A stretch of 64,000 nucleotides of DNA, taken from the NCBI RefSeq assembly GCF_004295665.1, contig NZ_CP034759.1, positions 1 through 64,000 on the forward strand. Reading direction: 5' to 3'. Source of the DNA: Litorilituus sediminis. GTDB taxonomy: Bacteria > Pseudomonadota > Gammaproteobacteria > Enterobacterales > Alteromonadaceae. Of this stretch, positions 25,433-34,778 are shown piece by piece. The notes under the pieces are model-generated. The model worked only from the letters and a program-made list of their open reading frames with translations, was not told the DNA's origin and did no database searches. The translations under genes and the position numbers were made by a program. Position 1 is the stretch's first letter. The number at the start of each line of letters is the position of its first letter.

Positions 25433-25491
25433 GCAACGTGCTAAATGATGTTAATTTGAAATTATTACTCAATAAGAAAATGGAGCAAAGA

Positions 25492-26097
25492 ATGAGCGTA
25501 TTAGTTGGTCGTCCAGCACCAGATTTTACTGCAGCAGCAGTGTTAGGTAGTGGTGAAATCGTAGATAACTTTACATTAAGCGAAGCAATCAAAGGTAAAA
25601 AAGCGGTAGTATTTTTCTACCCACTTGATTTTACTTTCGTATGTCCATCAGAGCTTTTAGCTTTCGATCACCGTTTTGAAGAATTTAAGAGCCGTGGCGT
25701 AGAAGTAATCGGTGTATCTATCGATTCACAATTCTCACATAACGCATGGCGTAACACGCCAGTAAACGAAGGTGGTATTGGCCCAGTTCAATACACTTTA
25801 GTTGCTGACGTTAAGCACGACATCTGTCAAGCATACGACGTTGAGCACCCAGAAGCTGGTGTTGCTTTCCGTGGTTCTTTCTTAATCGATGAAGAAGGTA
25901 ACGTACGTCACCAAGTAGTGAACGACTTACCATTAGGTCGTAACGTTGACGAAATGATCCGTATGGTTGATGCACTTCAATTCCACCAAGAGCACGGTGA
26001 AGTATGTCCAGCTGGTTGGAACAAAGGTGACAAAGGTATGACAGCTTCTCCAGAAGGTGTTGCATCTTACCTAACTGACAATGCAGACAAGCTTTAA
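25492..26097 (+). CDS. Typical 2-Cys peroxiredoxin
   Basis: A 201-residue AhpC/Prx1-type peroxidase reducing H2O2 and organic peroxides. The peroxidatic Cys51 lies in DFTFVCPSE and the resolving Cys172 in EVCPAGW. GGIGP and a C-terminal extension are present; YF is not seen at the tail, so sensitivity to over-oxidation is uncertain. I chose the ATG at 25492 (MSVLVGRPAPDF), preceded by GGAGC; an in-frame upstream start would add 18 unlikely residues. Codon choice looks like that of a highly expressed gene (gta, cca, cgt, aac). A strong bidirectional terminator follows. Confidence 0.94.
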   Translation: MSVLVGRPAPDFTAAAVLGSGEIVDNFTLSEAIKGKKAVVFFYPLDFTFVCPSELLAFDHRFEEFKSRGVEVIGVSIDSQFSHNAWRNTPVNEGGIGPVQYTLVADVKHDICQAYDVEHPEAGVAFRGSFLIDEEGNVRHQVVNDLPLGRNVDEMIRMVDALQFHQEHGEVCPAGWNKGDKGMTASPEGVASYLTDNADKL

Positions 26098-26124
26098 TCG
26101 CTAGTTTAGGCATTAATAGTTAAT

Positions 26125-26151
26125 AAAAAACCGCTTTTTAGCGGTTTTTTT
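26125..26151. terminator. Bidirectional terminator between the peroxiredoxin gene and rnt
   Basis: The 11-bp stem AAAAAACCGCT/AGCGGTTTTTT with a TTTT loop lies between convergent genes. Confidence 0.85.
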
Positions 26152-26166
26152 ATGTCTATATTTCAG

Positions 26167-26880
26167 TTAAGTTTCATTGGCATCAACAGCTAATGGCCAG
26201 CCACCTAAATCTTGCCACTTGTTTACGATATGACAAAACAGCTCTGCGGTTTTTTCAGTATCATATAATGCGCTATGTGCTTCACTGTTATTAAAGTCAA
26301 TATTGGCGGCTTCACATGCTTTTGCTAAGACGGTTTGCCCTAAGGCTAAACCAGCTAATGTTGTGGTATCAAAGCTGACAAAGGCATGAAAAGGGCTGCG
26401 TTTAATGGCGCAGCGCTCAGTGGCGGCATTTAAAAAACCTAAATCGAAAGCGGCATTATGGGCAACAATGATGGCACGTTGACAACCTGCGAGCTTCATT
26501 TTCTTTCTGACTAATTTAAAAAGTGTTTTTAGCGCTTCTTTTTCATCAACCGCACCACGTAAAGGATTTGTTGGATCAATACCGGTAAACTCTAACGCTT
26601 TAGGTTCAAGGTTTGCTCCTTCAAATGGCTCAATGTTAAATTGAATGGTTTCATCAATTGCTAAATGGCCGGTTGTTTCATCTAAGGTTAAAACAGATGC
26701 GGCTAATTCTAATAAAGCGTCAGTTTGTGCATTAAAACCCGCTGTTTCTACATCGATAACAACAGGAAAATAGCCACGAAAGCGCTTAGCAAATAGTGGT
26801 GTTTGCTCCGCAGCTATAGAAGCATTATTAGTTTGTTCAGTAGCAAGGTTATTTTGATTATGAGTGCTTGATTCAGCCAT
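26167..26880 (-). CDS. rnt: Ribonuclease T
   Basis: A 237-residue DEDDh 3'-5' exonuclease that trims tRNA and other stable RNAs and removes the tRNA CCA end during turnover. Motif I is VIDVETAGF (Asp43, Glu45), motif II is around [11 protein letters not shown], and motif III is [15 protein letters not shown]. About 25 extra N-terminal residues rich in Asn/Thr/Ala precede the conserved [13 protein letters not shown]; a later start is possible but I see no better ATG. The rnt-motY adjacency is also known from Vibrio, as I recall. Confidence 0.95.
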   Translation of the reverse strand: MAESSTHNQNNLATEQTNNASIAAEQTPLFAKRFRGYFPVVIDVETAGFNAQTDALLELAASVLTLDETTGHLAIDETIQFNIEPFEGANLEPKALEFTGIDPTNPLRGAVDEKEALKTLFKLVRKKMKLAGCQRAIIVAHNAAFDLGFLNAATERCAIKRSPFHAFVSFDTTTLAGLALGQTVLAKACEAANIDFNNSEAHSALYDTEKTAELFCHIVNKWQDLGGWPLAVDANET

Positions 26881-27032
26881 GGCGCAGTAAAGATTGGTTG
26901 GATAACTAAAAATGATTGGCGATTATCGCAGAAAAGCCAGATAAAAACGAGGTTATTCAAGACGACGACAACATTTCTGCAAAAATCGCATTTAAATGAA
27001 TATTAGAGGCTGAACATTTTTAGATAAACTGC

Positions 27033-27059
27033 TAAAGTTATTTACGTTAGCACCGATAC
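27033..27059 (+). promoter_or_regulatory. Candidate sigma-28 (FliA) promoter for motY
   Basis: TAAAGTTA, 11 bases, then ACCGATAC fits the FliA consensus TAAAGTTT-N11-GCCGATAA at 13 of 16 positions with exact spacing. Transcription would start near 27066, about 50 bases before the motY ATG. Confidence 0.7.
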
Positions 27060-27116
27060 ATTCATTATACATTTACTAGCAAGGCTCTCTTGCTTACAAA
27101 GTTTGTGCGTACCATT

Positions 27117-28019
27117 ATGAAGCATATTTTCACATCAATGAATAGTTTAATTACCTCTAGCCTAGCTGCTGGTGTTTTATCATGTGCTTTAATGACTGAT
27201 GCCAATGCGGGTATTCGCCAGTACAGTGCTGATGTACATAACTCGTCGTGGCAGCTTTCTGATAATAGTCGCTTACAGTGTACTTTATCTCATCAAATCC
27301 CAAATTATGGCGAAGCACGCTTTTATGCCAAAGCGAATCGCAAGCTAAATATGGAATTTGAACTAGACATGATGTTATTGCCAGATAACTATTCTTTGGC
27401 AGAGCTGAGAAGTGTTGCACCTAGCTGGCAACCTGGTCGAGGTGGTCGTAAGTTGACTAATATGCAATTGCATAAGCATTTTAACCCTAGCTTACCTAAG
27501 AAGGTGGCTTGGACAATGCTAAGTGAATTAGAGCAGGGCATGAACCCAACTTTTTATTATAACGATTGGTACAGTGAGCAAGATAAAATTTCTGTCGGCT
27601 TATCAACAGCTCGATTTAAAAAAGCGTATCAAGAATTTGTTGGTTGTGTCGGTAACTTGTTACATTACAGTTTTGAAGATATTGCTTATACGGTATTAAA
27701 TTATCAATCAAGCAGTGATAAGTTTACCAAGGCATCGCAAAAGCGCATTGATATGATCCGCGAATATTTAAGTTTAGACCCTAACTTAGAGTTGGTATTA
27801 ATTGATGCTTATTCTGATAGTTATGGTGGCCGTTGGTCAAACTTGAAGTTATCCGAAAAGCGTGCAGCTAAAATTCGTGATTACTTTGTTAAAAATGGTA
27901 TTGATGCCAGCCGTATTGAAGCAAAAGGTTATGGTGAAAAGCGACATGTAGCTTCGAATGATACCACGTTAGGTCGAGGCAAAAACCGCCGCGTTGTTAT
28001 ACAAATGCAGCAACCTTAG
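27117..28019 (+). CDS. motY: Sodium-type flagellar motor protein MotY
   Basis: A protein of about 300 residues with a signal peptide (MNSLITSSLAAGVLSCALMTDANA), an N-terminal MotY domain (LQCTLSHQIPNYGEARFYAKANRKLNMEFELDM) and a C-terminal OmpA-like peptidoglycan-binding domain (LIDAYSDSYG...LSEKRAAKIRDYFVKNGI...NRRVVIQ). MotY forms the T-ring around the Na+-driven flagellar motor and anchors the stator. The start is uncertain: ATG at 27117 or 27138; the TTG at 27090 is unlikely. The sigma-28 promoter match upstream agrees with a late flagellar gene. No other flagellar genes are in the window. Confidence 0.92.
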   Translation: MKHIFTSMNSLITSSLAAGVLSCALMTDANAGIRQYSADVHNSSWQLSDNSRLQCTLSHQIPNYGEARFYAKANRKLNMEFELDMMLLPDNYSLAELRSVAPSWQPGRGGRKLTNMQLHKHFNPSLPKKVAWTMLSELEQGMNPTFYYNDWYSEQDKISVGLSTARFKKAYQEFVGCVGNLLHYSFEDIAYTVLNYQSSSDKFTKASQKRIDMIREYLSLDPNLELVLIDAYSDSYGGRWSNLKLSEKRAAKIRDYFVKNGIDASRIEAKGYGEKRHVASNDTTLGRGKNRRVVIQMQQP

Positions 28020-28089
28020 GCTAAATGGAACAAACTGATTACTACAAGTTAATTGATATCAGTTGAAAGGCCAGTGTAATGAAATGAAG

Positions 28090-28120
28090 AAGCGCTACTT
28101 AGTTTGAAGTAGCGCTTTTT
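28090..28120 (+). terminator. Intrinsic terminator of motY
   Basis: The 11-bp stem AAGCGCTACTT/AAGTAGCGCTT with a 6-base loop is followed by TTT. Confidence 0.75.
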
Positions 28121-28175
28121 GTACCCCTTTGGGCAGTCATTATCATAATGATTAATCACTACTTTGTGACGGGCG

Positions 28176-30017
28176 TTATTGATAAAGGGTTACGCAGTTT
28201 TTTCCATGCTGTTTAGAGCTGTACATAGCACTATCAGCATCTGCTAGTAATGTAGTTAGATTAAAACCTGAGGAATCAGTTTCGCTTACGCCAAAACTCG
28301 CACTTAACGGCTGATTTAGACCTAAGGCGTTAAAATCAATGTTGTTAATTTTACGGCGGCATTGCTCGGCAATATCTTCACCTAACATTTGATTAAAACC
28401 AGGTAAAATAAGAGCAAACTCTTCACCGCCTAAGCGGCCAAAAACATCGGCATCACGAACAAATGCTTGGCATGCTTGTGTTATCGCAATCAAGGCCTTA
28501 TCGCCTGTGGCATGGCCGTAGTTATCATTAATACTTTTAAATTCATCAACGTCGAATAAAACACAGCTAACCGGCTGCTCATTACCATAACAGTATGATA
28601 ATGCGCTATTACTTAGCTCGATAAAATGATTACGGCTTGCCACTTGTGTTAACTCATCATAATCAGTTAATTGCTTGAGTTTTCTTTGCGTTAACCAAGA
28701 TTTATACGACCAAATAGAAATTAGCCCCAAACAACTTAAGAGCAGCATGATAAGTAACAGTGAGGTTTGCTCTTTTTGCTTAGCAATAGCCTGTTCTGTG
28801 CTAAGTAATTGGTTTTTTTGACTTAAGCTTGATATTTCTTCTTTATGCGCCAGATCTTCAAAGTTTGCTAATTGATAGGCCAAGTGCTTATTTTGTATGC
28901 TGCTTAGGTGCTGCTCTAACAACACATCATATTGCTTATGATAGTGTAAAGCGAGCGGGTAATTTTGTTGTTGCTCAGCAAGTTTGTAGAGTAACTCGTA
29001 AATAGAAAGTTTTATCTTTTCAGGTGTGGAATCAATAATATTTTGTTCTGCTAATTTGGCAAACTTTAAGCTGTTTGAGCTATCGTTTGTTTGCCAATAT
29101 GCTTGAGCGAGAGCGTTATAAGCAAGTGTTATTAACGGCTGATATTCAGTCGCCTTAAAATTATCTAGCAAGGGAAGTAGTGTGGCTGTAACTTGCGCCG
29201 CTTGCTTATTCTCTAAATAAAATTCAGCTAAATCAATGTTAATAAAGCCAAATAATATCGGTTCTTTCGCTTGTTGGCAGGTGCGCATTCCTTGGTTAAA
29301 GTTGTCGATTGAAAGTAGTGGGAATTTACTACGCAATTTTGCTTGGGTAACCAGACGCTCGGCAAAGCAGCGATTTCTTACCGTGGTCGCACTTTTTAGT
29401 ACTCGTTGGCTATAGTCTAATGCTAGGCTGTATTGCTCTAGCTGATTATAAAAGTCAGTAATGCTAAGTAGTGCCGCTAAAGTATATTGTTTATCTATAT
29501 AGGTGGTTTCTTGCGCGAGTAAATTTTGTACTTGCTGATGGCCTTTTGCCCAATCTTGTTGTGCTACGTATAAATCAACTAATGTGTAATGACTTCGATA
29601 TTTTAACTGGCCGCTTATCGCTAAGTTTTGAATATCAAGCAGCATATTTTCAATATCTTGATATTTACCTTCATAGCCTAATTGCAGTGCAGATAAGTAT
29701 TTAAGGTAAGCTTGTTGTTTATTCGTTAAGAAAGCTTGCTTTGATATTTTTTCAAGTAGTAACTTACTGAGGTTGTTATTACTACTGCGTAATTTATCGG
29801 CTTCTATTAACATGCCGTCAATGGCGTTATTACTCGTACCGCTATGGCTCTGATAATCATTGATATTAATGCTATCAAGTGTTATTTGACTTTGTGTTGC
29901 TGCTTGTACTGGCATAATCCCGATGAAAATAACCCACAGGTAAAGCCCGATAAAAAGTAAATGCAATAAGCTGCTACTTAAGTGAGTGATGAGTGGTTTA
30001 ATGAAAGGTGCTTTCAT
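28176..30017 (-). CDS. Diguanylate cyclase with periplasmic helical-repeat domain (paralogue B)
   Basis: A 613-residue protein. An N-terminal signal/anchor segment (~15-40) is followed by ~370 residues of helical, TPR-like repeats (e.g. LAQAYWQTNDSSNSLKFAKLAEQN), a transmembrane helix (~420-440) and a GGDEF domain. GGEEF is intact, and RDAD five residues before it is an I-site. It should make cyclic di-GMP in response to a periplasmic or envelope cue. It starts three bases after the end of its paralogue (30021-31805), in one operon. Architecture and many repeat segments are shared, indicating tandem duplication. Confidence 0.87.
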   Translation of the reverse strand: MKAPFIKPLITHLSSSLLHLLFIGLYLWVIFIGIMPVQAATQSQITLDSININDYQSHSGTSNNAIDGMLIEADKLRSSNNNLSKLLLEKISKQAFLTNKQQAYLKYLSALQLGYEGKYQDIENMLLDIQNLAISGQLKYRSHYTLVDLYVAQQDWAKGHQQVQNLLAQETTYIDKQYTLAALLSITDFYNQLEQYSLALDYSQRVLKSATTVRNRCFAERLVTQAKLRSKFPLLSIDNFNQGMRTCQQAKEPILFGFINIDLAEFYLENKQAAQVTATLLPLLDNFKATEYQPLITLAYNALAQAYWQTNDSSNSLKFAKLAEQNIIDSTPEKIKLSIYELLYKLAEQQQNYPLALHYHKQYDVLLEQHLSSIQNKHLAYQLANFEDLAHKEEISSLSQKNQLLSTEQAIAKQKEQTSLLLIMLLLSCLGLISIWSYKSWLTQRKLKQLTDYDELTQVASRNHFIELSNSALSYCYGNEQPVSCVLFDVDEFKSINDNYGHATGDKALIAITQACQAFVRDADVFGRLGGEEFALILPGFNQMLGEDIAEQCRRKINNIDFNALGLNQPLSASFGVSETDSSGFNLTTLLADADSAMYSSKQHGKNCVTLYQ

Positions 30018-30020
30018 GGA

Positions 30021-31805
30021 CTATTTATAACTCTGTACGCAGTTTCTACCATGCTGCTTGGCACTGTACATAGCATCGTCAGCATCAGCAAGTAGCTTAT
30101 TTAGTTCAAAGCCGGATACATCAACGCAAGTAATACCAAAGCTTGCGGTAATCGGCTCAATTAGCCCTAGATTATCATAATTAATTTGCGCTATTTTCTC
30201 GCGGCATTTGTTGGCTAAATCTTCCCCCATAAGAAGTTCACAATTAGGCAGTATAATGGCAAATTCTTCACCACCAAGACGGCCTAAAATATCAGTCGGC
30301 CGACAAACTTGCTTACAAGTATTGGCAACCTCTTTTAATACCGCATCGCCTGTATGATGGCCAAAGTTATCGTTAATTTTCTTAAATCTATCTAAGTCAA
30401 ATACAAGACAGGTAAGCGGTTTCTTTTCGACTTGGCACTGGTTAATAGTTTGTTGGGCTAGGGCAATAAAGTGACGCCGGCTATGAACTTGAGTTAAGTC
30501 ATCACATTCAGTTAATTGCTTTAATTTTTGCTGACTAAGCCATGTTTTATAACCCCAAGTAACACCAAGACCAACTACAGTTAAAAGTAGCACTAATAGC
30601 AGTAGTGAGTTTTCTTGCTGTTGTTCGCTTAAGCTTTGCTCATTGGTTAAAATGTCATTGGCTCGGGTTAAGGTTTTAATTTCTGTTTTGTTGGCAAAGT
30701 CTTTTTGGCTTGCGAGCTGAAAGGCGAGCTCTTTAGCCTGCTCTTCATCGTTTACTTTTTGCTTAGCTAGGCTGTACTCTTTATGAAGCTCAAATGCTTT
30801 TTTATAGTCACCTTTATGCTCTGCTAGTTGGTAAAGTAAGTGTTTCGTAGTAACTGTTTGAAATGAATCAGTGGAAGTTACGTCATTTTCTAATGCAAGG
30901 TGTGCATATTTTTCTGTGTTAGTTGTATCACCTAGCTGCCAGTAAGCTTGAGCAAGTAAGTTATAAGTTAAGGTAACTAAAATTGGATATTGAACTGATT
31001 TAATATCGTTTAAGCGTGGTAATAAAGCGGTGATAACTTTTTCAGGTTGCTTATCCGTCAGGTATAACTCAGCTTGATAAGTATGTAATATATTAATAAA
31101 TAGCTTAGCTTCTGCTGTCTGGCATACAGAAAGACCTTTCTTAATATCTTGATGAAGTAAATTGGCGTCACTTTTTATCACCTCATATTCATTAAGTAAT
31201 AATCTAAGTTTAGCGAGTAACCTTTGTTGACTAATAATGCATTTGTCTCGAAGGTTACCATCTATTATTGATTTTATTTTATCTAAATAATCTAATGCAT
31301 GTTGGTATTGGGCGAGTTGATTGTAAAAAATGGCGACACTGATATTACTTGCTTGTACTAATTCTTTGTTTTTGATTTGTGGTGTTAAAGAAATCAACTT
31401 GGTAATTTGAAGAATACCATTGTGCCAATCTTGCCTATTGGCATATAGGTTAATGAGCATGCCTATACTGCGGTACTTTATCGATATGTCACTATTGTTA
31501 TTTTGTAAACTGTTCAGTAAAGAAATTGCTTGATCATATTCACTTTGAAATGAATGCCTGTATGCTTTTAGATAGGCTAAATAGGCGCTTTGATTGTCGG
31601 AAAGGGAGCTTGGTATTTTATCTAAGCGATCTATAATTTTACTTGCTAAAATATAATCACTGCTTCGTTTTTCGTCAGCAAGTTGTAATAACTCATCGGT
31701 GGAAAGCGTATTTAAATTAATCTCGTTACTTGCGACAACCTGTAAAGCAAAGCTAAATAATATTAGTAACAGCCAAAAAGCTTTGATGTTATAGATTAAT
31801 TGCAT
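30021..31805 (-). CDS. Diguanylate cyclase with periplasmic helical-repeat domain (paralogue A)
   Basis: A 594-residue protein of the same design as its downstream neighbour: signal/anchor at ~7-25, a long helical-repeat region (LLAQAYWQLGDTTNTEKYAHLALEN), a transmembrane helix near residue 400 (NSLLLLVLLLTVVGLGVTWGY) and a GGDEF domain with GGEEF and the I-site RPTD. The segments QHALDYLDKI, LLPRLNDIK and LGRLGGEEFAIILPN have close counterparts in paralogue B. It is the first gene of the two-gene operon. The ligand of the repeat domain is unknown. Confidence 0.87.
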   Translation of the reverse strand: MQLIYNIKAFWLLLILFSFALQVVASNEINLNTLSTDELLQLADEKRSSDYILASKIIDRLDKIPSSLSDNQSAYLAYLKAYRHSFQSEYDQAISLLNSLQNNNSDISIKYRSIGMLINLYANRQDWHNGILQITKLISLTPQIKNKELVQASNISVAIFYNQLAQYQHALDYLDKIKSIIDGNLRDKCIISQQRLLAKLRLLLNEYEVIKSDANLLHQDIKKGLSVCQTAEAKLFINILHTYQAELYLTDKQPEKVITALLPRLNDIKSVQYPILVTLTYNLLAQAYWQLGDTTNTEKYAHLALENDVTSTDSFQTVTTKHLLYQLAEHKGDYKKAFELHKEYSLAKQKVNDEEQAKELAFQLASQKDFANKTEIKTLTRANDILTNEQSLSEQQQENSLLLLVLLLTVVGLGVTWGYKTWLSQQKLKQLTECDDLTQVHSRRHFIALAQQTINQCQVEKKPLTCLVFDLDRFKKINDNFGHHTGDAVLKEVANTCKQVCRPTDILGRLGGEEFAIILPNCELLMGEDLANKCREKIAQINYDNLGLIEPITASFGITCVDVSGFELNKLLADADDAMYSAKQHGRNCVQSYK

Positions 31806-31883
31806 GGTAAGTAATTGAAAAGTTAAAGGCTGAGTATTGAAACAGCATGTTGGTGAACTGTATAGCTAAATAACCTGATGTGT

Positions 31884-31918
31884 AAAAAAATAGCGGCGAA
31901 ATGCTAAATTCACCGCTA
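31884..31918 (-). terminator. Terminator of the small acidic-protein gene
   Basis: The stem TAGCGGcGAA/TTCaCCGCTA has one internal mismatch; on the minus strand it is followed by seven Ts. It lies just after the stop codon of the 95-residue gene. Confidence 0.7.
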
Positions 31919-31941
31919 GAGCATTTTGTCAATTTATTATG

Positions 31942-32229
31942 TTAAGCAAAGGCGCGAACACTTTCTTTAGTTTGCTCTGATTCATCATCACCTTCGCTTT
32001 CATCTTCATCTTCATCAGGTGTGTGGACAATATTACATTTAATCAATGCATCAATAGAAAGTTTTAAACTTAATGAGCTTCCATCTTGAGCAATAATTAA
32101 ACTCTTTAATTCTTCTGATAACTCAGCATCGTCAATTGCGCGTTGAAGATTGGTAATTTCTAATAACTTGGCGTCAGATGCCATTTTGTCCAGTAACTTA
32201 ATGGTATTGCTAATGTCTTGCTTAATCAT
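31942..32229 (-). CDS. Small acidic protein of unknown function
   Basis: A 95-residue protein with no recognised family. The first ~55 residues look helical (MASDAKLLEITNLQRAIDDA). The tail is strongly acidic (PDEDEDESEGDDESEQ) before a short basic end. There is no signal peptide or membrane segment. GGAGTTTTTT lies before the ATG on the minus strand, and a dedicated terminator follows, so it is a real single-gene unit. The leader-like helix plus acidic tail might suggest a protein-binding or mimic role, but nothing nearby supports a specific function. Confidence 0.65.
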   Translation of the reverse strand: MIKQDISNTIKLLDKMASDAKLLEITNLQRAIDDAELSEELKSLIIAQDGSSLSLKLSIDALIKCNIVHTPDEDEDESEGDDESEQTKESVRAFA

Positions 32230-32357
32230 AAAAAACTCCGTTTGATTAGGTTGTTCTTTTTGTTAATTGCTTTAAGTAGCACCTTGATTGTTGCGCATAT
32301 GCAATATGAAGTCTAGTGCTATTTTCTGTATTTAAGCGCTTGTTTTAGGTCAAAATG

Positions 32358-32939
32358 TTAAAGTATATATGAAGGTTGCTTTTGCGCTTGCCAGTGCCTT
32401 GCTGACAAGCTTGCAACTTGCATATTGTTTGCCGAACTCTGCTTGTTATTAATGAAATTATCACTACTTAGACTAAAGCCTAGTTTGCCACTAATGGTAC
32501 ACATAGCTTTATTTTCAGGGTAAAAACGCATGGCAATAGCAGGTAATTTTAGTTGCCCAAACAAAAAAGTTAAAAAGGCAGATAGCGCTTTTGTTGCTAT
32601 GCCTTTACCGCTGTGCTTGGGTAGAAGCATAATGCCTATTTCAGCAGGTGATAATTGCTGTTTGCCTATGCTTGAATAAAGTACAACAAAGCCAATGGCT
32701 TTTGATGTGCTACTGTTGTTAGCGATTTTACTTTGATAAATAGCCCAGGTTTTAAAGGTTGAATTTTCTCGATTATTTTTTCTAACAAAGTCTTGGTGCA
32801 CGTTAAGCGCTACTGTTTCAGTTAATGCTGGCTCAACAAAGCGCATGGTTTTTTCATTGGTATAAAGCGCAATAATAAGATCTTTATCACTTTCGCAAAG
32901 GGGTTTGAAGAAAAGTTGTTTGCTAGAGAAACTTTGCAT
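32358..32939 (-). CDS. GNAT-family N-acetyltransferase
   Basis: A protein of about 193 residues of the RimJ/RimL-like Acetyltransf_3 group. The N-terminal segment LFFKPLCESDKDLIIALYTNEKTMRFVEPAL is characteristic. AEIGIMLLPKHSGKGIATKALSAFL is the acetyl-CoA binding strand-loop (the G-x-G/A motif is KGIA in place of RGxA). It probably acetylates an amine on a protein or small molecule; the substrate is unknown. The start could be ATG 32939 or GTG 32951; neither has a clear ribosome site. The C-terminal ~35 residues are not conserved-looking. Confidence 0.8.
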   Translation of the reverse strand: MQSFSSKQLFFKPLCESDKDLIIALYTNEKTMRFVEPALTETVALNVHQDFVRKNNRENSTFKTWAIYQSKIANNSSTSKAIGFVVLYSSIGKQQLSPAEIGIMLLPKHSGKGIATKALSAFLTFLFGQLKLPAIAMRFYPENKAMCTISGKLGFSLSSDNFINNKQSSANNMQVASLSARHWQAQKQPSYIL

Positions 32940-33011
32940 ACAGGTAAGCACAGGGGAGCTAAGTAGATGAGCTTCTACTTAGCGGTAAGAAATACTTTAA
33001 TAAATAAAAGT

Positions 33012-33671
33012 TTAGTTGGCTTCAACCAGAACATCAACTTGGCGCTTATTACCTTGGGTTGAGATAACCACACGCATTTTTTGTTCGCCTTGTGTGTAAC
33101 TTAAGGTTAAACGGCCGCGTTTGCGCTCTTGCGTGTGCGCTTGACCATAGCTTTGTTGATAAAAGCTAATGACTTCTTCTTCGCTAGCATCAGTAAAGTA
33201 ATTCATAACCGCAGGTAATTCATCGGTTAAGTTGGCAAATACTCGCGCGTTGGCAATAACCGGAATGTACTGGTTTTGATAGTCGCTGTGTGTCGGAATT
33301 TCGGCATTAGCACCGGTTAATTGCACTGCTGGGATTTCAACCGCTGCGACATCTTCTACCTCGGGAATTTCAACATTATCTTCAGTTATAGTTGGCTTTT
33401 CCGGCTCTTTTTTTGCTTCAGCTGGCTTGTCTTCTAAGGCGTTCTCTTTGGCAACGGCAACCGATTTAAGCACGGGAATGTCTACTTCCAGCTGTGTTTT
33501 TGGCGCTTTGATGTTCTCAAGCTCAATGCTTGCCTGCTTGTTCGCACTTTCTTGGCTTTCAACAGCAAGAGCGTTATGACTAATGGCAAAGCTTGTGATA
33601 CTGGCTAAGGCTACTAGTGTTAATGCGTGGCGTTTAGCAGCGAAAAGTTTACCATGTTGTTGTATGTTCAT
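33012..33671 (-). CDS. Exported protein of unknown function
   Basis: The 219-residue protein has a signal peptide (LTLVALASITSFAISHNALA, cleavage near residue 36). A ~85-residue low-complexity linker rich in Glu, Lys, Pro and Val follows. A compact C-terminal region (~130-219: IPVIANARVFANLTDELPAV, then QERKRGRLTLSYTQGEQKMRVVIS) looks like a small alpha/beta domain. I do not recognise the family. It probably lies in the periplasm, with the linker as spacer. It stands alone between the acetyltransferase gene and cysZ. Confidence 0.75.
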   Translation of the reverse strand: MNIQQHGKLFAAKRHALTLVALASITSFAISHNALAVESQESANKQASIELENIKAPKTQLEVDIPVLKSVAVAKENALEDKPAEAKKEPEKPTITEDNVEIPEVEDVAAVEIPAVQLTGANAEIPTHSDYQNQYIPVIANARVFANLTDELPAVMNYFTDASEEEVISFYQQSYGQAHTQERKRGRLTLSYTQGEQKMRVVISTQGNKRQVDVLVEAN

Positions 33672-33849
33672 TTAAACCGCTTCCTTAGATTTTTTGCTGT
33701 TTTTTTAAATATATACGATTTTTCCCATCAAGGCGACTGTCGTGTGATAAAAAGTCAGTTAGTGGCTAAGTAGTCAACAAACTGCTTATTTGTTAGCAAA
33801 AAATTGTTTAATAAAAAATTAGTATGCTCGGGTGTAGAAATAGCTCTGA

Positions 33850-34602
33850 TTAATAGCGGGCGTAATCTTGCTTATAGTGATCACACCATAATGCCGTTGC
33901 ACCACAAATGGCTACAGGCATAACAATTAAGTTGACAATAGGTACCATGGCAAAAAATGCCACGGTAATACCAAAGCTATAACTTAACCCTTGGCGCTGT
34001 TTTAAGGCGTTTTTCATTTCATGAAAGGGTACTTTGTGATTGTCAAATGGGTAATCTTTGTATTGCACTGCCATCATCCAAGAAATAAATAAAAACCATA
34101 TCACTTGGCCAAATACCGGCAAAATCCACATTATGATAAAAAAGCCAATAGCTCGTGGTAAATAGTAGGCGAGCTTTTTCCACTCTCGACCTAGCGTTCT
34201 TGGCACATCTTTAACAATATCTAGCATATTACCTTGAGGTGCTGGTTTTCCTGAAAGAATACTCTCTATTTTCTCTGATAGTAGTCCATTAAAGGGGGCG
34301 GCAAGCCAGTTGGCTGCGGTACTAAAAATAAAAGAAAAGAATACTAATATAGTGATAACGGCTAACGGCCAAATCACCACTTCTAGCCAGTCTAGCCAAG
34401 AAGGTAACCATTGCATTATGGCAACCATGTAATGCTCTAACTGTAAAAACATAAAATAAAAAGCAATACTAAATAGCAGCACGTTAATAGTCAGCGGAAT
34501 AAATACAAAACGACGAATCCCCTTTTTTCTTATGAGCTCAAAGCCCTTGAAAAAATAACCTGCACCGCTAGTTGCTTGATGTAATTGTTGTTCTTGTGTC
34601 AT
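33850..34602 (-). CDS. cysZ: Sulfate transporter CysZ
   Basis: A 250-residue inner-membrane protein with several long hydrophobic segments and the family features GAGYFFKGFELI at the N-terminus and FNGLLSEKIE in the middle. CysZ imports sulfate for cysteine synthesis. The order cysZ-zipA-ligA, with cysZ divergent, is conserved in gammaproteobacteria and supports the call. Confidence 0.93.
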   Translation of the reverse strand: MTQEQQLHQATSGAGYFFKGFELIRKKGIRRFVFIPLTINVLLFSIAFYFMFLQLEHYMVAIMQWLPSWLDWLEVVIWPLAVITILVFFSFIFSTAANWLAAPFNGLLSEKIESILSGKPAPQGNMLDIVKDVPRTLGREWKKLAYYLPRAIGFFIIMWILPVFGQVIWFLFISWMMAVQYKDYPFDNHKVPFHEMKNALKQRQGLSYSFGITVAFFAMVPIVNLIVMPVAICGATALWCDHYKQDYARY

Positions 34603-34778
34603 TGCTTAAAATTCATCCTAAGCCATTGATATTGCTGATTTGAGTATAAATTGCTAGATAACAGATTAACAGCACTAACTTGTTACAAAATCCTAAGGAT
34701 TCTGATAAAGTTAGCTGTTAATATATTGCCCCAGATGGCAGTTAAGAATTATCAATAAGTTAGTAAACAGGCTTAACA

